Source: SAR324 cluster bacterium (GTDB lineage: Bacteria > SAR324 > NAC60-12). From it: DNA of 36,751 nucleotides. Positions 25,574 through 34,507 of the stretch are shown piece after piece; the first letter of the stretch is position 1; each line of letters begins with the position of its first letter. The DNA lies in the NCBI GenBank assembly GCA_028282505.1, contig JANQHV010000443.1:1-36751 (forward strand), given 5' to 3'. Both the position numbers and the translations under genes were made by a program. A model generated the notes under the pieces. The model worked only from the letters and a program-made list of their open reading frames with translations, had not been told where the DNA came from and did no database searches.

Positions 25574-27793
25574 ATGCGTTCGTCAAGTTTCCTGCACCAT
25601 CTTAAATTACATCAAAAAATCGCTTTTTTTTTCACTTTATTATTTTTCGCCTATACAGTGATTAGTGTAAGTGTGATTGTTTATATTTTCAAAGAAAACA
25701 TAATCCAGCAAAAAAGGCAGGTGCTTTTGTTACAAGCAGGTCAATTTCAGGTCATTTTAAAAGAGCAATCAGAATCTTTTGTTCAGAACATTGAAAACTT
25801 TTTAGCAGAAAATCAACTGGAGTCCCCTTTACAAAAACTGTCTCAGAATGGAGCTTTTTACTCCAGAACAAAAATGAGCAATATCCGTCTCAATAAATCC
25901 AGGCAAGCTACTGTATTTCAACACCAATATGATTTTTTCAGTTCGATGTTTGATTTTTTCAACAAAGAGCAATTATCCCGATTTGAATTGCACTTTCTTT
26001 CTCCTCACAAAGTCTTTTCCGATCTAGCTCCTCAACCCTTGATTCAAATTAACGGCTCCCAGGTTCGTCTTAATTATTTTGATGTGGTAGGAAGTATGCA
26101 GCACAAAAGCTATCAGGGGCCTTTGCAGGAAATCGACTTGATGGATAAGCAAGAATTTCTTTCATTTGCCCGAAAAATGAAGTTTCTCGGTTTTGATCCC
26201 CAGTTGGCCAATCAGATTTTGTCAAGCTCTGGACTACAAGCCAAAGACATGAAACTGGATGGTAACAAGCTCCTGATTGAGCCTTTTCAACAAGACCAAC
26301 TATTTATCAAACAGTTGGAGGAAGGAAAAATCATATTACATATAGAGATCGTGCTGAAAGGAAAGATATTTGATCCTAAAACGGAACAATATGGCATTTC
26401 TCCCTTAGCCGTTTTAGTCGCAGAGCAAACTCTAGATCCCCAATGGTTGCAGAGCATCAAAGAAAAGCTCGGAGGCAATTTTGCTTTTTTACAAAAAAAC
26501 CAGCTTTTGTTTTCCAATTTTGGAAATCATGAAGGAAAGATCAACAAAAATCCAGACGGTTGGATTAACCTGGAAGGAAAAGAATACCTAAGTGAAAAAT
26601 TTACAGAAAGTTTCATGCGACATAACCATGATGAAATCTATCCTTTGGTTTTGGTCAGTGAGGATTTCATTGTTGAGACGATCTGGGAAGCATTGCAGGC
26701 CATTGTTGTGATTGTGTTATTACTATTAATCATTATTGTTGTCCTGAGTCGATTGTTAAACAATTGGCTTGTAGGAGAACCGATTAATAAGGTCATTGGA
26801 GGGGTAGACGCTATCATCAAGGGTGATTTATCCTTGAGGGTTTCTATCAACACGAGAGATGAGATTGGAACACTGGCAAATTCATTCAACCATATGGTGG
26901 AAGCGGTTCAGCAAGCACAAGAGCAACAGAAAGTGGCCTTTGCCGATCTTCAAAAGATGACTCACACTTTTGAAAAATTTGTACCGCAACAATTTCTTAA
27001 TAGAGTGGCCAAAGAAGGCATTGAATCCATTGAGTTAGGGAATGTAGAGCATGACTATATCACGATTCTTTTTAGTGATATCCGTTCCTTTACACCTCTC
27101 TCAGAAAAAATGACACCAGAAGAAGTTTTTCAGTTTTTGAATTCTTACTTGTCCTACATGGAACCTCCTATTCATGAGTTTAGAGGTTTTGTTGATAAAT
27201 TTATCGGGGATGCCATTATGGCATTGTTTGATTTTGGGAATGATCAACAGGAAGCTCATAATGCCATTGAAGCAGCTTTAGGAATGCTTAAAGCACTGAA
27301 AATTTATAACACTCACCGGAACAAATTAAATTACCCCAAAGTGAGTACGGGAATCGGAATTCATAGTGGAAATGTTATGATTGGAACCATTGGTAGTTCC
27401 GTGAGGATGGATTCCACTGCGATTGGAGATGCAGTGAACCTGGCTTCTCGAATCGAAGAAATGACCAAAATTTATGGTGCATCCATTTTAATCAGCGACT
27501 CCACTTTTTACAACCTAAGACACCCCACCAGGTACTGTCTCAGGCTCATCGATCGTGTTGCCGTTAAAGGCAAAACTGAACCTGTTACACTATTCGAGGT
27601 CTTCAATGAGGATCCTCCGAAAATTCTAGAGAAAAAATTGAAGACCAAAAAAACCTTTGAAGAAGCCGTTGCCCTCTATGGACTGATGGAATTTAAAGAA
27701 GTGTTCAAAATTTTAGAAGAGTACCTGCAGGAATTTCCTGAAGATACAGCAGCCAGGTTGTATATGCGACGCTCTCAATCAAAAATTATTTAA
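25574..27793 (+). CDS. Second transmembrane class III adenylate cyclase with HAMP domain
   Basis: A 739-residue inner-membrane cyclase. Order: membrane segment 1 (16-38), a large periplasmic region (39-365) unlike that of the first cyclase, segment 2 (370-393), HAMP (394-447), catalytic domain (about 485-670) and a TPR-like C-terminal tail. The catalytic set is complete: D502 and D546 for metal, K542 and D613 near the base, N622 and R626. It shares DKFIGDAIMA and MDST/GNVM-type motifs with the other cyclase, so the catalytic halves are close while the sensors differ. No clear ribosome site precedes the ATG. The divergent SBP gene shares the 57-base upstream region, so the two may be co-regulated. 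Confidence 0.93.
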   Translation: MRSSSFLHHLKLHQKIAFFFTLLFFAYTVISVSVIVYIFKENIIQQKRQVLLLQAGQFQVILKEQSESFVQNIENFLAENQLESPLQKLSQNGAFYSRTKMSNIRLNKSRQATVFQHQYDFFSSMFDFFNKEQLSRFELHFLSPHKVFSDLAPQPLIQINGSQVRLNYFDVVGSMQHKSYQGPLQEIDLMDKQEFLSFARKMKFLGFDPQLANQILSSSGLQAKDMKLDGNKLLIEPFQQDQLFIKQLEEGKIILHIEIVLKGKIFDPKTEQYGISPLAVLVAEQTLDPQWLQSIKEKLGGNFAFLQKNQLLFSNFGNHEGKINKNPDGWINLEGKEYLSEKFTESFMRHNHDEIYPLVLVSEDFIVETIWEALQAIVVIVLLLLIIIVVLSRLLNNWLVGEPINKVIGGVDAIIKGDLSLRVSINTRDEIGTLANSFNHMVEAVQQAQEQQKVAFADLQKMTHTFEKFVPQQFLNRVAKEGIESIELGNVEHDYITILFSDIRSFTPLSEKMTPEEVFQFLNSYLSYMEPPIHEFRGFVDKFIGDAIMALFDFGNDQQEAHNAIEAALGMLKALKIYNTHRNKLNYPKVSTGIGIHSGNVMIGTIGSSVRMDSTAIGDAVNLASRIEEMTKIYGASILISDSTFYNLRHPTRYCLRLIDRVAVKGKTEPVTLFEVFNEDPPKILEKKLKTKKTFEEAVALYGLMEFKEVFKILEEYLQEFPEDTAARLYMRRSQSKII

Positions 27794-28107
27794 GACTATC
27801 TAAAGATAATGTGTCAACTACATTTCTTCCTGACCACAGAAAAAAAGATCAAGTCGAGTGCCTTGTTGGGTCTAATTTTCTCTATAATTATTATGTTGCC
27901 ACTTGTGCTTCGTATGGCTTAATTTTCTTTATATCTCCAGCTTCTTTTTGTTTAGCCCGATATAAATCCCATCGAAACTGAAGATTCTTGTCATAGCGCA
28001 TTTGCCCTGTTTCTGAAAATGTATTCAGGGATTCATCTTGAGATTTTTCTCTCTCCTTTATAGTCTGGCTCTCATCGAAACAATACCAATCGTATCCTGA
28101 GGAAAAT
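27794..28107. other. Intergenic region with possible gene remnant
   Basis: A 314-base gap between the cyclase gene and the protease gene. On the minus strand a frame is open from the protease gene to a stop at 27891. Its part outside the protease gene encodes a plausible charged segment (DWYCFDESQ through YEAQVAT), but the only start inside it (near 28001) gives just 36 residues. It may be a decayed gene end. Otherwise I see nothing here beyond the ribosome site of the next gene. Confidence 0.25.
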
Positions 28108-28533
28108 ATGGGTAAAGTTATTGTTAAGGATGTTATCTTACGGAACCATGAAGATGAAATCCTAGTCAAAACAGGGCACTTACCTGCTGAACAAATCAGA
28201 GAGATTAAAATAGATATGATTGCTGATACAGGAGCACGAGCGATTGGTCTCCCTCTATCTATTGTTGAAAAGTTGGGATTGACTAAAAAAAAGACAATTA
28301 CTACCATATTAGCAGATGGTGAAAAAAAACGACGGCCCTTGTTTGGAGATTTAAAACTTCAAATAAATGACCGGGATAGCGTTTTTACCTGTGTTGGAAA
28401 ACCAGAAGGGGCTCCTTGCATTTTAGGACAGATTGTTCTTGAGGAACTGGACTACCTGGTGGATTGCCCCAATAATCACTTGATTACTAACCCTGAATCT
28501 CCTGATGGAACAATGCTTTACGAAGACTATTAA
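28108..28533 (+). CDS. Retropepsin-like (clan AA) aspartic protease
   Basis: A 141-residue protein with the single-domain fold of retroviral-type aspartic proteases. The active-site motif D40-T-G-A43 lies in DMIADTGARAIGLP, and the family's second part (ILGQIVLEELDYLVD) follows. Such proteins act as dimers, each giving one Asp. The bacterial members of this short type have no assigned substrate. No signal peptide, so cytoplasmic. GAGG lies upstream of the ATG. It stands first in a plus-strand row with a Dabb protein (30 bases on), purL and purQ; a link to purine synthesis is not supported by its domain. Confidence 0.85.
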   Translation: MGKVIVKDVILRNHEDEILVKTGHLPAEQIREIKIDMIADTGARAIGLPLSIVEKLGLTKKKTITTILADGEKKRRPLFGDLKLQINDRDSVFTCVGKPEGAPCILGQIVLEELDYLVDCPNNHLITNPESPDGTMLYEDY

Positions 28534-28563
28534 TCACTGATCACGTCAATAAAGGAAAAAATT

Positions 28564-28851
28564 ATGGTCAAACACATTGTCATGTTCAAACTAGCAGAAA
28601 AAAACCAGGCCAATATGGATAAAGCCATTTCGACTTTAAAGGGCCTGGAAGGAGCTATAGAAACTCTGAGATTCATTGAAGTGGGTGTGGATTTCAAAGA
28701 ATCAGAACGCTCCTATGATATTGTTTTAACCACCCACTTTGATGATAAAGAAGGATTGGCCACTTATGCGGATCATCCCAATCACCAGCCTGTTCTACAA
28801 ACCATGAGAGAATTATGTTCTTCCTCTGTTGTTGTGGATTATGAGATATGA
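28564..28851 (+). CDS. Dabb (stress-responsive A/B barrel) domain protein
   Basis: A 95-residue single-domain protein of the dimeric alpha/beta-barrel (Dabb) family: KHIVMFKL start, the LEGAIETLRFIEVGVDF strand and the YADHPNHQPV motif near the end. Members include small stress proteins and a few enzymes; the function here is unknown. AAAGGA precedes the ATG. The stop overlaps the purL ATG by four bases, so translation is probably coupled to purine synthesis. Confidence 0.93.
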   Translation: MVKHIVMFKLAEKNQANMDKAISTLKGLEGAIETLRFIEVGVDFKESERSYDIVLTTHFDDKEGLATYADHPNHQPVLQTMRELCSSSVVVDYEI

Positions 28852-31829
28852 TCCATCGTATTGAACTAATTATCAAGTCTCACCTCAGTGATCCACAAGG
28901 TGAAAAAATTTTACAACAATTGAGTGCTGGGCAATCGTTTCCCATCACCAACATTCGGACTCTTTCAGCATATGTGTTCCGTTCCAGCAAACTGAACTCC
29001 TCAATGGTGCAGGAATTGTGTGATGCTGTTTTGACAGATCCGGTCTTGCATGAGAATCGAGTCAATCAATTTTTTGGGGATGAATTGGATTTTGACTGGT
29101 ATGTCGAAGTGGGTTTTTTGCCTGGAGTGACAGACAACGTAGGCCGCACTGCCCAGGAAACTTTTGAAGCATGGCTTCAATCTCCCCTTACGCAGGGAGA
29201 ACATGTTCATTCAATACGAGGATTCTTTTTTGAAGGAAAATTGCATCAGCAAGACATCGAGCTCATCACCAATAATTTTTTGATGAACGACTTGATTGAA
29301 CATGCCACGATTCTTTCCAAAGCAGAGTGGTCCAAACACAAAGCGAAACTTCGCACCATTCCTGTGGTACAGCTTTCCGATGATATTCACGTTGAAACTT
29401 TTACGTTCAAGTCTGCTGCAGAATTAATGAAATTGAGCCAGCAGAGGACACTTGCCCTGAATGATGCAGAAGCTGAAACTATTCTGGATTACTTTGCTCA
29501 AGAGACTATCCAACAACAACGACTGGAAGCAGGAATTGGGAAAAAACCAACTGATGTCGAATTGGAAGTATTGGCTCAAACATGGTCAGAACATTGTAAG
29601 CATAAAATTTTTAATGCGAATGTCAATTACGAAGACACGAGTACAGGGCAAACAGAAAGAATTGAATCTCTCTACAAAACCTATGTCAAAGGGTCTACTG
29701 CAAAAATTCGAGAAGCTTTGGGAGATAACGATTGGTGCATTTCTGTGTTTTCCGACAATGCCGGCGTGGTCCGATTCAATGACGATTGGCATGTTGTGAT
29801 GAAGGTGGAAACCCATAACTCACCATCCGCTCTGGACCCTTATGGAGGGGCCCTGACCGGAATTGTAGGAGTCAATCGAGACGTGATTGGCACTGGTTTG
29901 GGTGCTGAAATGGTCTTCAACACGAATGTATTTTGCTTTGCTTCCCCATTTTATGAAAAACCTCTGCCGCCCAAATTGATGCACCCGCAACGTATTTTTG
30001 AAGGGGTTCGACTGGGTGTCGAGCATGGTGGTAACAAATCGGGGATTCCTACTGTTAATGGGACTCTCGTCTTTCATGAACGTTTTTTAGGAAAACCTCT
30101 TGTTTTTTGTGGGACTGGTGGGATTATTCCCGCAACCATCAATGGTCAACCCTCTCACCAAAAAAAAGTAGAGCCTGGTGATATCATTGTCATGGTAGGT
30201 GGCCGAATCGGTAAAGATGGAATTCACGGTGCCACCTTTTCTTCAGAGGCACTCCATGAAGGATCTCCTGCCACTGCTGTCCAAATCGGAGACCCTATTG
30301 TTCAGCGCAGAATGTATGATTTTCTCTTGCAAGCACGTGACTTGGGACTGTACCGTTGTATCACGGATAATGGGGCAGGAGGGCTTTCATCGTCTGTCGG
30401 AGAAATGGCACAACTATCTGGGGGATGCCACCTCCAGTTGGACAAAGCTCCACTCAAATATCCAGGATTGCAACCTTGGGAAATCTTCATTTCTGAAGCA
30501 CAAGAACGAATGACTGTTGCCATTCCATCCGACAAACTGGATCAATTTTTACAACTCTCTGAAACAATGAGTGTTGAATCAACAGTAATGGGCGAATTCA
30601 ATGATTCTGGAATCTTAAAAGCCACTTACCAGGACAAAGTGGTTGCTTTCCTCGATATGGAATTTCTCCATGAAGGGGTACCCCCTATGGAATTGAAGGC
30701 AGTTTGGACTCCACCAGCACAACAAGAACCCCAACTGGAGTTACCATCTGATTTAACCTCTATCCTCCATACCCTTTTAGGACGATTGAACATTTGCAGT
30801 AAAGAACGTGTAGTACGCCAATATGATCACGAAGTTCAAGGGGGCAGTGTGATCAAACCATTGGTAGGTGCTGACAATGATGGTCCCAGTGATGCTGCAG
30901 TCGTTCGTCCTGTTTTGAATTCTCTCGAAGGACTGGCAGTAGCCAATGGGATTTGCTCTCGCTACAGCGACATTGATACATACCATATGATGGCCTGTTC
31001 CATTGATGAGGCAGTACGCAATATAATTGCTGTAGGAGGCAGTCTTGAACAAATTGCTGGATTGGATAATTTTTGTTGGTGTGATCCTATTGAATCTCCT
31101 TCCAATCCAGATGGTGCTTATAAAATGGCACAGCTCGTTCGTGCCAATAAATCGCTTTATGATTTGACAACAATCTATGGTGTCCCCTGCATTTCAGGAA
31201 AAGACAGCATGAAAAATGATTACCGTTTTGGTGACATTCACATTGCTATTCCTCCTACGGTTTTGTTCACCGCCATTGGAAAAATTAACGATATTCGAAA
31301 AACCATTACGATGGATGCCAAACAACCTGGTGACTTGATTTATTTACTGGGTGATACCAAAAATGAACTGGGAGGATCGGAATATTACGATCATTTGGGC
31401 TACCTTGGTTCCAATGTGCCACAAGTAGACACAAACAGTGCTAAAGAGAGGTATGAGAAACTGAGTGAAGCTATCGCTTCAAAGTGGATAAGCTCTTGCC
31501 ATGACTGTTCAGATGGTGGATTAGCAGTCGCTCTTGCAGAAACTGCTTTTGCGGGAGGACTTGGGATGCAACTGGATATTTCTGAAGTTCTTGCCAAAAG
31601 CGCATTGCGTAGCGATACCTTTTTATTTTCCGAGTCCCAAAGTCGCTTTGTTGTTACCATTGCTCCTGAGCATCGCACTGTTTTTGAGAATCTCTTTGCC
31701 ACACAGAGTTGTTATTATCTCGGAGAAGTGTCAAACACACCAGACTTTGTGATCACAGAGAACAATACAGAGATGATCCACTCTTCCATCATCACCCTTA
31801 AAGAAAGCTGGCAAGCCACTTTACGTTGA
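28848..31829 (+). CDS. purL: Phosphoribosylformylglycinamidine synthase (PurS-PurL fusion)
   Basis: Fourth step of purine synthesis: converts FGAR, glutamine-derived ammonia and ATP to FGAM. At 993 residues it is between the small (about 740) and the large PurL (about 1300). The first 110 residues contain the PurS-like part (PGVTDNVGRT, 92-101), followed by two ATP-grasp-unlike AIR-synthase halves with the typical SEHCKHK and ETHNSPSALDPYGGA regions and the CSDGGLAVALAE segment. It lacks the glutaminase domain, which is the next gene, purQ. The ATG overlaps the Dabb stop, and purQ starts nine bases after its stop. Confidence 0.96.
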   Translation: MIHRIELIIKSHLSDPQGEKILQQLSAGQSFPITNIRTLSAYVFRSSKLNSSMVQELCDAVLTDPVLHENRVNQFFGDELDFDWYVEVGFLPGVTDNVGRTAQETFEAWLQSPLTQGEHVHSIRGFFFEGKLHQQDIELITNNFLMNDLIEHATILSKAEWSKHKAKLRTIPVVQLSDDIHVETFTFKSAAELMKLSQQRTLALNDAEAETILDYFAQETIQQQRLEAGIGKKPTDVELEVLAQTWSEHCKHKIFNANVNYEDTSTGQTERIESLYKTYVKGSTAKIREALGDNDWCISVFSDNAGVVRFNDDWHVVMKVETHNSPSALDPYGGALTGIVGVNRDVIGTGLGAEMVFNTNVFCFASPFYEKPLPPKLMHPQRIFEGVRLGVEHGGNKSGIPTVNGTLVFHERFLGKPLVFCGTGGIIPATINGQPSHQKKVEPGDIIVMVGGRIGKDGIHGATFSSEALHEGSPATAVQIGDPIVQRRMYDFLLQARDLGLYRCITDNGAGGLSSSVGEMAQLSGGCHLQLDKAPLKYPGLQPWEIFISEAQERMTVAIPSDKLDQFLQLSETMSVESTVMGEFNDSGILKATYQDKVVAFLDMEFLHEGVPPMELKAVWTPPAQQEPQLELPSDLTSILHTLLGRLNICSKERVVRQYDHEVQGGSVIKPLVGADNDGPSDAAVVRPVLNSLEGLAVANGICSRYSDIDTYHMMACSIDEAVRNIIAVGGSLEQIAGLDNFCWCDPIESPSNPDGAYKMAQLVRANKSLYDLTTIYGVPCISGKDSMKNDYRFGDIHIAIPPTVLFTAIGKINDIRKTITMDAKQPGDLIYLLGDTKNELGGSEYYDHLGYLGSNVPQVDTNSAKERYEKLSEAIASKWISSCHDCSDGGLAVALAETAFAGGLGMQLDISEVLAKSALRSDTFLFSESQSRFVVTIAPEHRTVFENLFATQSCYYLGEVSNTPDFVITENNTEMIHSSIITLKESWQATLR

Positions 31830-31837
31830 GAAGAAAA

Positions 31838-32644
31838 ATGCCAAAAACATTAATTTTATCAGGCTATGGTTTAAATTGTGAAAAAGAAACCGCTTATTCC
31901 TGTCAACTTGCCAGTGGGGAGGAAGCAGAAATCATCCATACCTCCCAACTGATTCGTGGAAAAATTTCATTGAACGACTACCACTTTCTGATTTTCATTG
32001 GGGGATTTCTGGATGGAGACGATTTAGGGGCTGGACGTGTTGGAGCAAATCGCTTTAAATATGGCACGCTTGGCTCATCCCATCTGCAACTACAGGATCA
32101 ACTCGCAGAATTTGTGGAAAGCGGTAAACTGGTGCTGGGCATATGTAATGGATTTCAAGTTCTGGTCAAATTAGGTCTATTACCCGCATCTCAAAAAACA
32201 ATTGGTTTGCAGGAAATTTCATTAACCAGTAACCATAACAGCCAATTTGAAAATCGATGGGTGCATCTCTCGGTCAATCAGGCATCCAAGTGCATATTTA
32301 CCCAGAATATTACCAGTATTTATCTGCCTGTACGTCACGGAGAAGGAAGAATTGAAGGAGACCAGGAACAAATATTAAAGCCACTGCTGGAAAATAATCA
32401 AATTCCTTTGCAATACTGCACACCAGAAGGAGAAATCACCGAAGAGTATCCTGATAATCCCAATGGCTCTCCATGGGGAATTGCCTCTTTGTGTAACCAG
32501 CAAGGCAATGTGATGGGACTCATGCCTCACCCCGAAGCTTTTCACCACTATACCAACCACCCTCACTGGACACGACTGCCTTATCAGAAAGAGGAAGGGG
32601 ATGGACTGCTGTTGTTTAAAAACGCCTATCAATACCTGGCCTGA
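31838..32644 (+). CDS. purQ: FGAM synthase glutaminase subunit PurQ
   Basis: Class I glutamine amidotransferase subunit that supplies ammonia to PurL. The nucleophile elbow GICNGFQ (C103) and the partner GLMPHPEAF (His and Glu) are intact. I chose the ATG at 31838 (268 residues) with GAGAAG upstream; a TTG at 31826 overlaps purL. The length is somewhat above that of B. subtilis PurQ (227). It ends one base from the end of the convergent gene, so no shared terminator is visible between them. Confidence 0.95.
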   Translation: MPKTLILSGYGLNCEKETAYSCQLASGEEAEIIHTSQLIRGKISLNDYHFLIFIGGFLDGDDLGAGRVGANRFKYGTLGSSHLQLQDQLAEFVESGKLVLGICNGFQVLVKLGLLPASQKTIGLQEISLTSNHNSQFENRWVHLSVNQASKCIFTQNITSIYLPVRHGEGRIEGDQEQILKPLLENNQIPLQYCTPEGEITEEYPDNPNGSPWGIASLCNQQGNVMGLMPHPEAFHHYTNHPHWTRLPYQKEEGDGLLLFKNAYQYLA

Positions 32645-32645
32645 T

Positions 32646-34172
32646 TCAGCGTGCCATCACTCTGGCATAAGCAATATGTCGGTCCCTTACTTCCCGATCA
32701 ATAGTTTGGCTCAATTTTTCTGATTCTGAGCGTAAGTTGACCGCCTCATCTCGTCTTTCATTTTTGCTGATACGTCGAAATGTTAGCGTAGAAGTACTAC
32801 ACAGTTCTTTCACATAATTCAGAATATCCCGTTTTTGTTCAAGATATCTTCGGTCTTTGATCGGTACTAAAATAGAATAAGCCCGCTTGGCATATTTGAA
32901 CGCCTCATCACCCATGTCCAGATACTCGTAATTTTTTGCCAATTTAGACATCGCTTCAAAAGAAACATCAATCCATTTGTTATTCCACCTCAGCCGCCCC
33001 AAAGCCCCCTGTTGAATATTTTGTGAATCACTCGTTACATATACCCAAATTTTTTCTTGTTGTGCTTCATTAGGAGGGGGATTCGTGATTTGACTCATTT
33101 TTTTAAAAAATTCTTCGCGAGTTTGAAAAATAACACCCTTCATCTCTTTCAACGCTTTAATGAGATGAGACCTGAATTTTTCCTGCTCCAATCCAACAAT
33201 CACTCCTTCTGTTGCTTGATAGCCGACACTACCTACTTTTTCAGCTATCCTTTCGATTTCTTTGTATTCTTCGTTGGCTAAACGAATAATATCTCGTTTT
33301 GTTTTTCGTATTGCAATGGCATCATTGCGTTTTAGCACAGCAATCGGATAAGGTTTTCTCCTGGTTGCATGATCACGATTGTAGCGATCAATAAAATTGA
33401 CGAGAATCGTCGCTTTGCCTGGTTGTGCATAATGAATCAATTCCTGAAAGACATTCCCAATCCAGGTATGAGTCCTGGCACGATTGAGAACGGCTTGCGG
33501 ATCATCTTCTCCACGATATCTGTAGCTCTGCAAGACAGTTCCAAACTGAACAAATGCATCATAGTAATTTTTTTCCTGGACACACAGCTTTGATAGCTTA
33601 ATGCGCAGTGCGACATTTTCCTTATCACCATAACCAATTTCAGAAACCCTGCGCCTGATTTTATGCAATTCTACATAACTCTTATACACGTCTTTTTCAA
33701 CGGCCAATTTTTCATCAAACTCTTTTGGAAATGTTGACAAAGCATGCAGAATGATACTAGAAGCCATCAAATCAATGCCCTCATCACAATATTGAATATA
33801 AATACGCAACAGATCAATTGCTTTGAAGAGCAAAGGGATTTGTTTTTGTTTGTGTTTTTCTGCACGGGCTTGTTTGATGCACATATGAGCAATGGATAAC
33901 AGATGTTGACGATACAGCTCCCTATTATTTTTTTTGAGATAATGACGCAAATGACTGTCAATCATTCCACTACATTCCTCTCCTTGTTCTATTCTCTTGC
34001 GAATGTCAATCAAAGAGACAGGGAGTTTGCCAATCAGCATGTGAGAAAGCAACCCTTGTCCCTCAGCCATTTCAGTTTCTGGTAAGGCGACAATATTCCG
34101 TCGATGCAGAAGCTCTTTTTCGCACTGAAATAACTTTGGAAGCTTTAAAAATGATTGTTCTTGTCCGCTCAT
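32646..34172 (-). CDS. Uncharacterised helical protein
   Basis: A 508-residue, basic, mostly helical protein without signal peptide, membrane segment or cysteine pattern. I do not recognise a family. Residues about 80-260 have TPR-like helix pairs (for example YYDAFVQFGTVLQSY), and a later stretch (about 425-460) is similar (YEYLDMGDEAFKYAKRAYSIL). The middle (about 330-420) is not repetitive. A scaffold or protein-binding role is possible but unproved. It starts at an ATG with AGGTAA some eleven bases upstream and runs opposite to the neighbouring purQ, ending one base from its stop. The upstream gap carries a fold-back repeat. Confidence 0.75.
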   Translation of the reverse strand: MSGQEQSFLKLPKLFQCEKELLHRRNIVALPETEMAEGQGLLSHMLIGKLPVSLIDIRKRIEQGEECSGMIDSHLRHYLKKNNRELYRQHLLSIAHMCIKQARAEKHKQKQIPLLFKAIDLLRIYIQYCDEGIDLMASSIILHALSTFPKEFDEKLAVEKDVYKSYVELHKIRRRVSEIGYGDKENVALRIKLSKLCVQEKNYYDAFVQFGTVLQSYRYRGEDDPQAVLNRARTHTWIGNVFQELIHYAQPGKATILVNFIDRYNRDHATRRKPYPIAVLKRNDAIAIRKTKRDIIRLANEEYKEIERIAEKVGSVGYQATEGVIVGLEQEKFRSHLIKALKEMKGVIFQTREEFFKKMSQITNPPPNEAQQEKIWVYVTSDSQNIQQGALGRLRWNNKWIDVSFEAMSKLAKNYEYLDMGDEAFKYAKRAYSILVPIKDRRYLEQKRDILNYVKELCSTSTLTFRRISKNERRDEAVNLRSESEKLSQTIDREVRDRHIAYARVMAR

Positions 34173-34313
34173 GTATAGTTATTACCTGTTTGATTCATGA
34201 AGGATTCGTATGATCACAGAATTACAAAACACATACCATCTATTAGATTATATCGACAACTATCGCAGATTACATTATGTTTTTTCATCATTCACACAAC
34301 ACATAGAAACAAT

Positions 34314-34489
34314 TTAGGGACGTGAGAGAAATAATTGCCCAAAGTTGTGCAGGACATTTTTCGAGTTTCAAGGCGCTTGATGGTTCGTGTACTGGGGTAC
34401 ATAAACGATCAAGCAACGCAGAAAATCGGAAAAAAACGGGGCGGCCCTCCGCAAGCAAGTTTGGGTAATTATTTTTTGAACGTTCCTTA
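34314..34489 (+). repeat. 176-bp fold-back (MITE-like) intergenic repeat
   Basis: Ends are 30-bp inverted repeats with 23 matches, including ATAATTGCCCAAA near the left end and TTTGGGTAATTAT near the right. A second inverted pair lies at the centre: GCTTGAT near 34375 against ATCAAGC near 34408 (15 of 19 positions with flanking bases). The whole element can fold into one long hairpin and has no gene. A diverged copy lies at 12147-12317. It sits upstream of lpxB. No target-site duplication is certain. Confidence 0.75.
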
Positions 34490-34507
34490 TAGCATACAGA
34501 AAATATT

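Noticed and set aside
27891-28307. Minus-strand gene opposite the retropepsin-like protease
   Set aside because: Two thirds of it is antisense to a well-supported gene, there is no convincing start outside that gene, and only a possible remnant near 27891-28100 is left.
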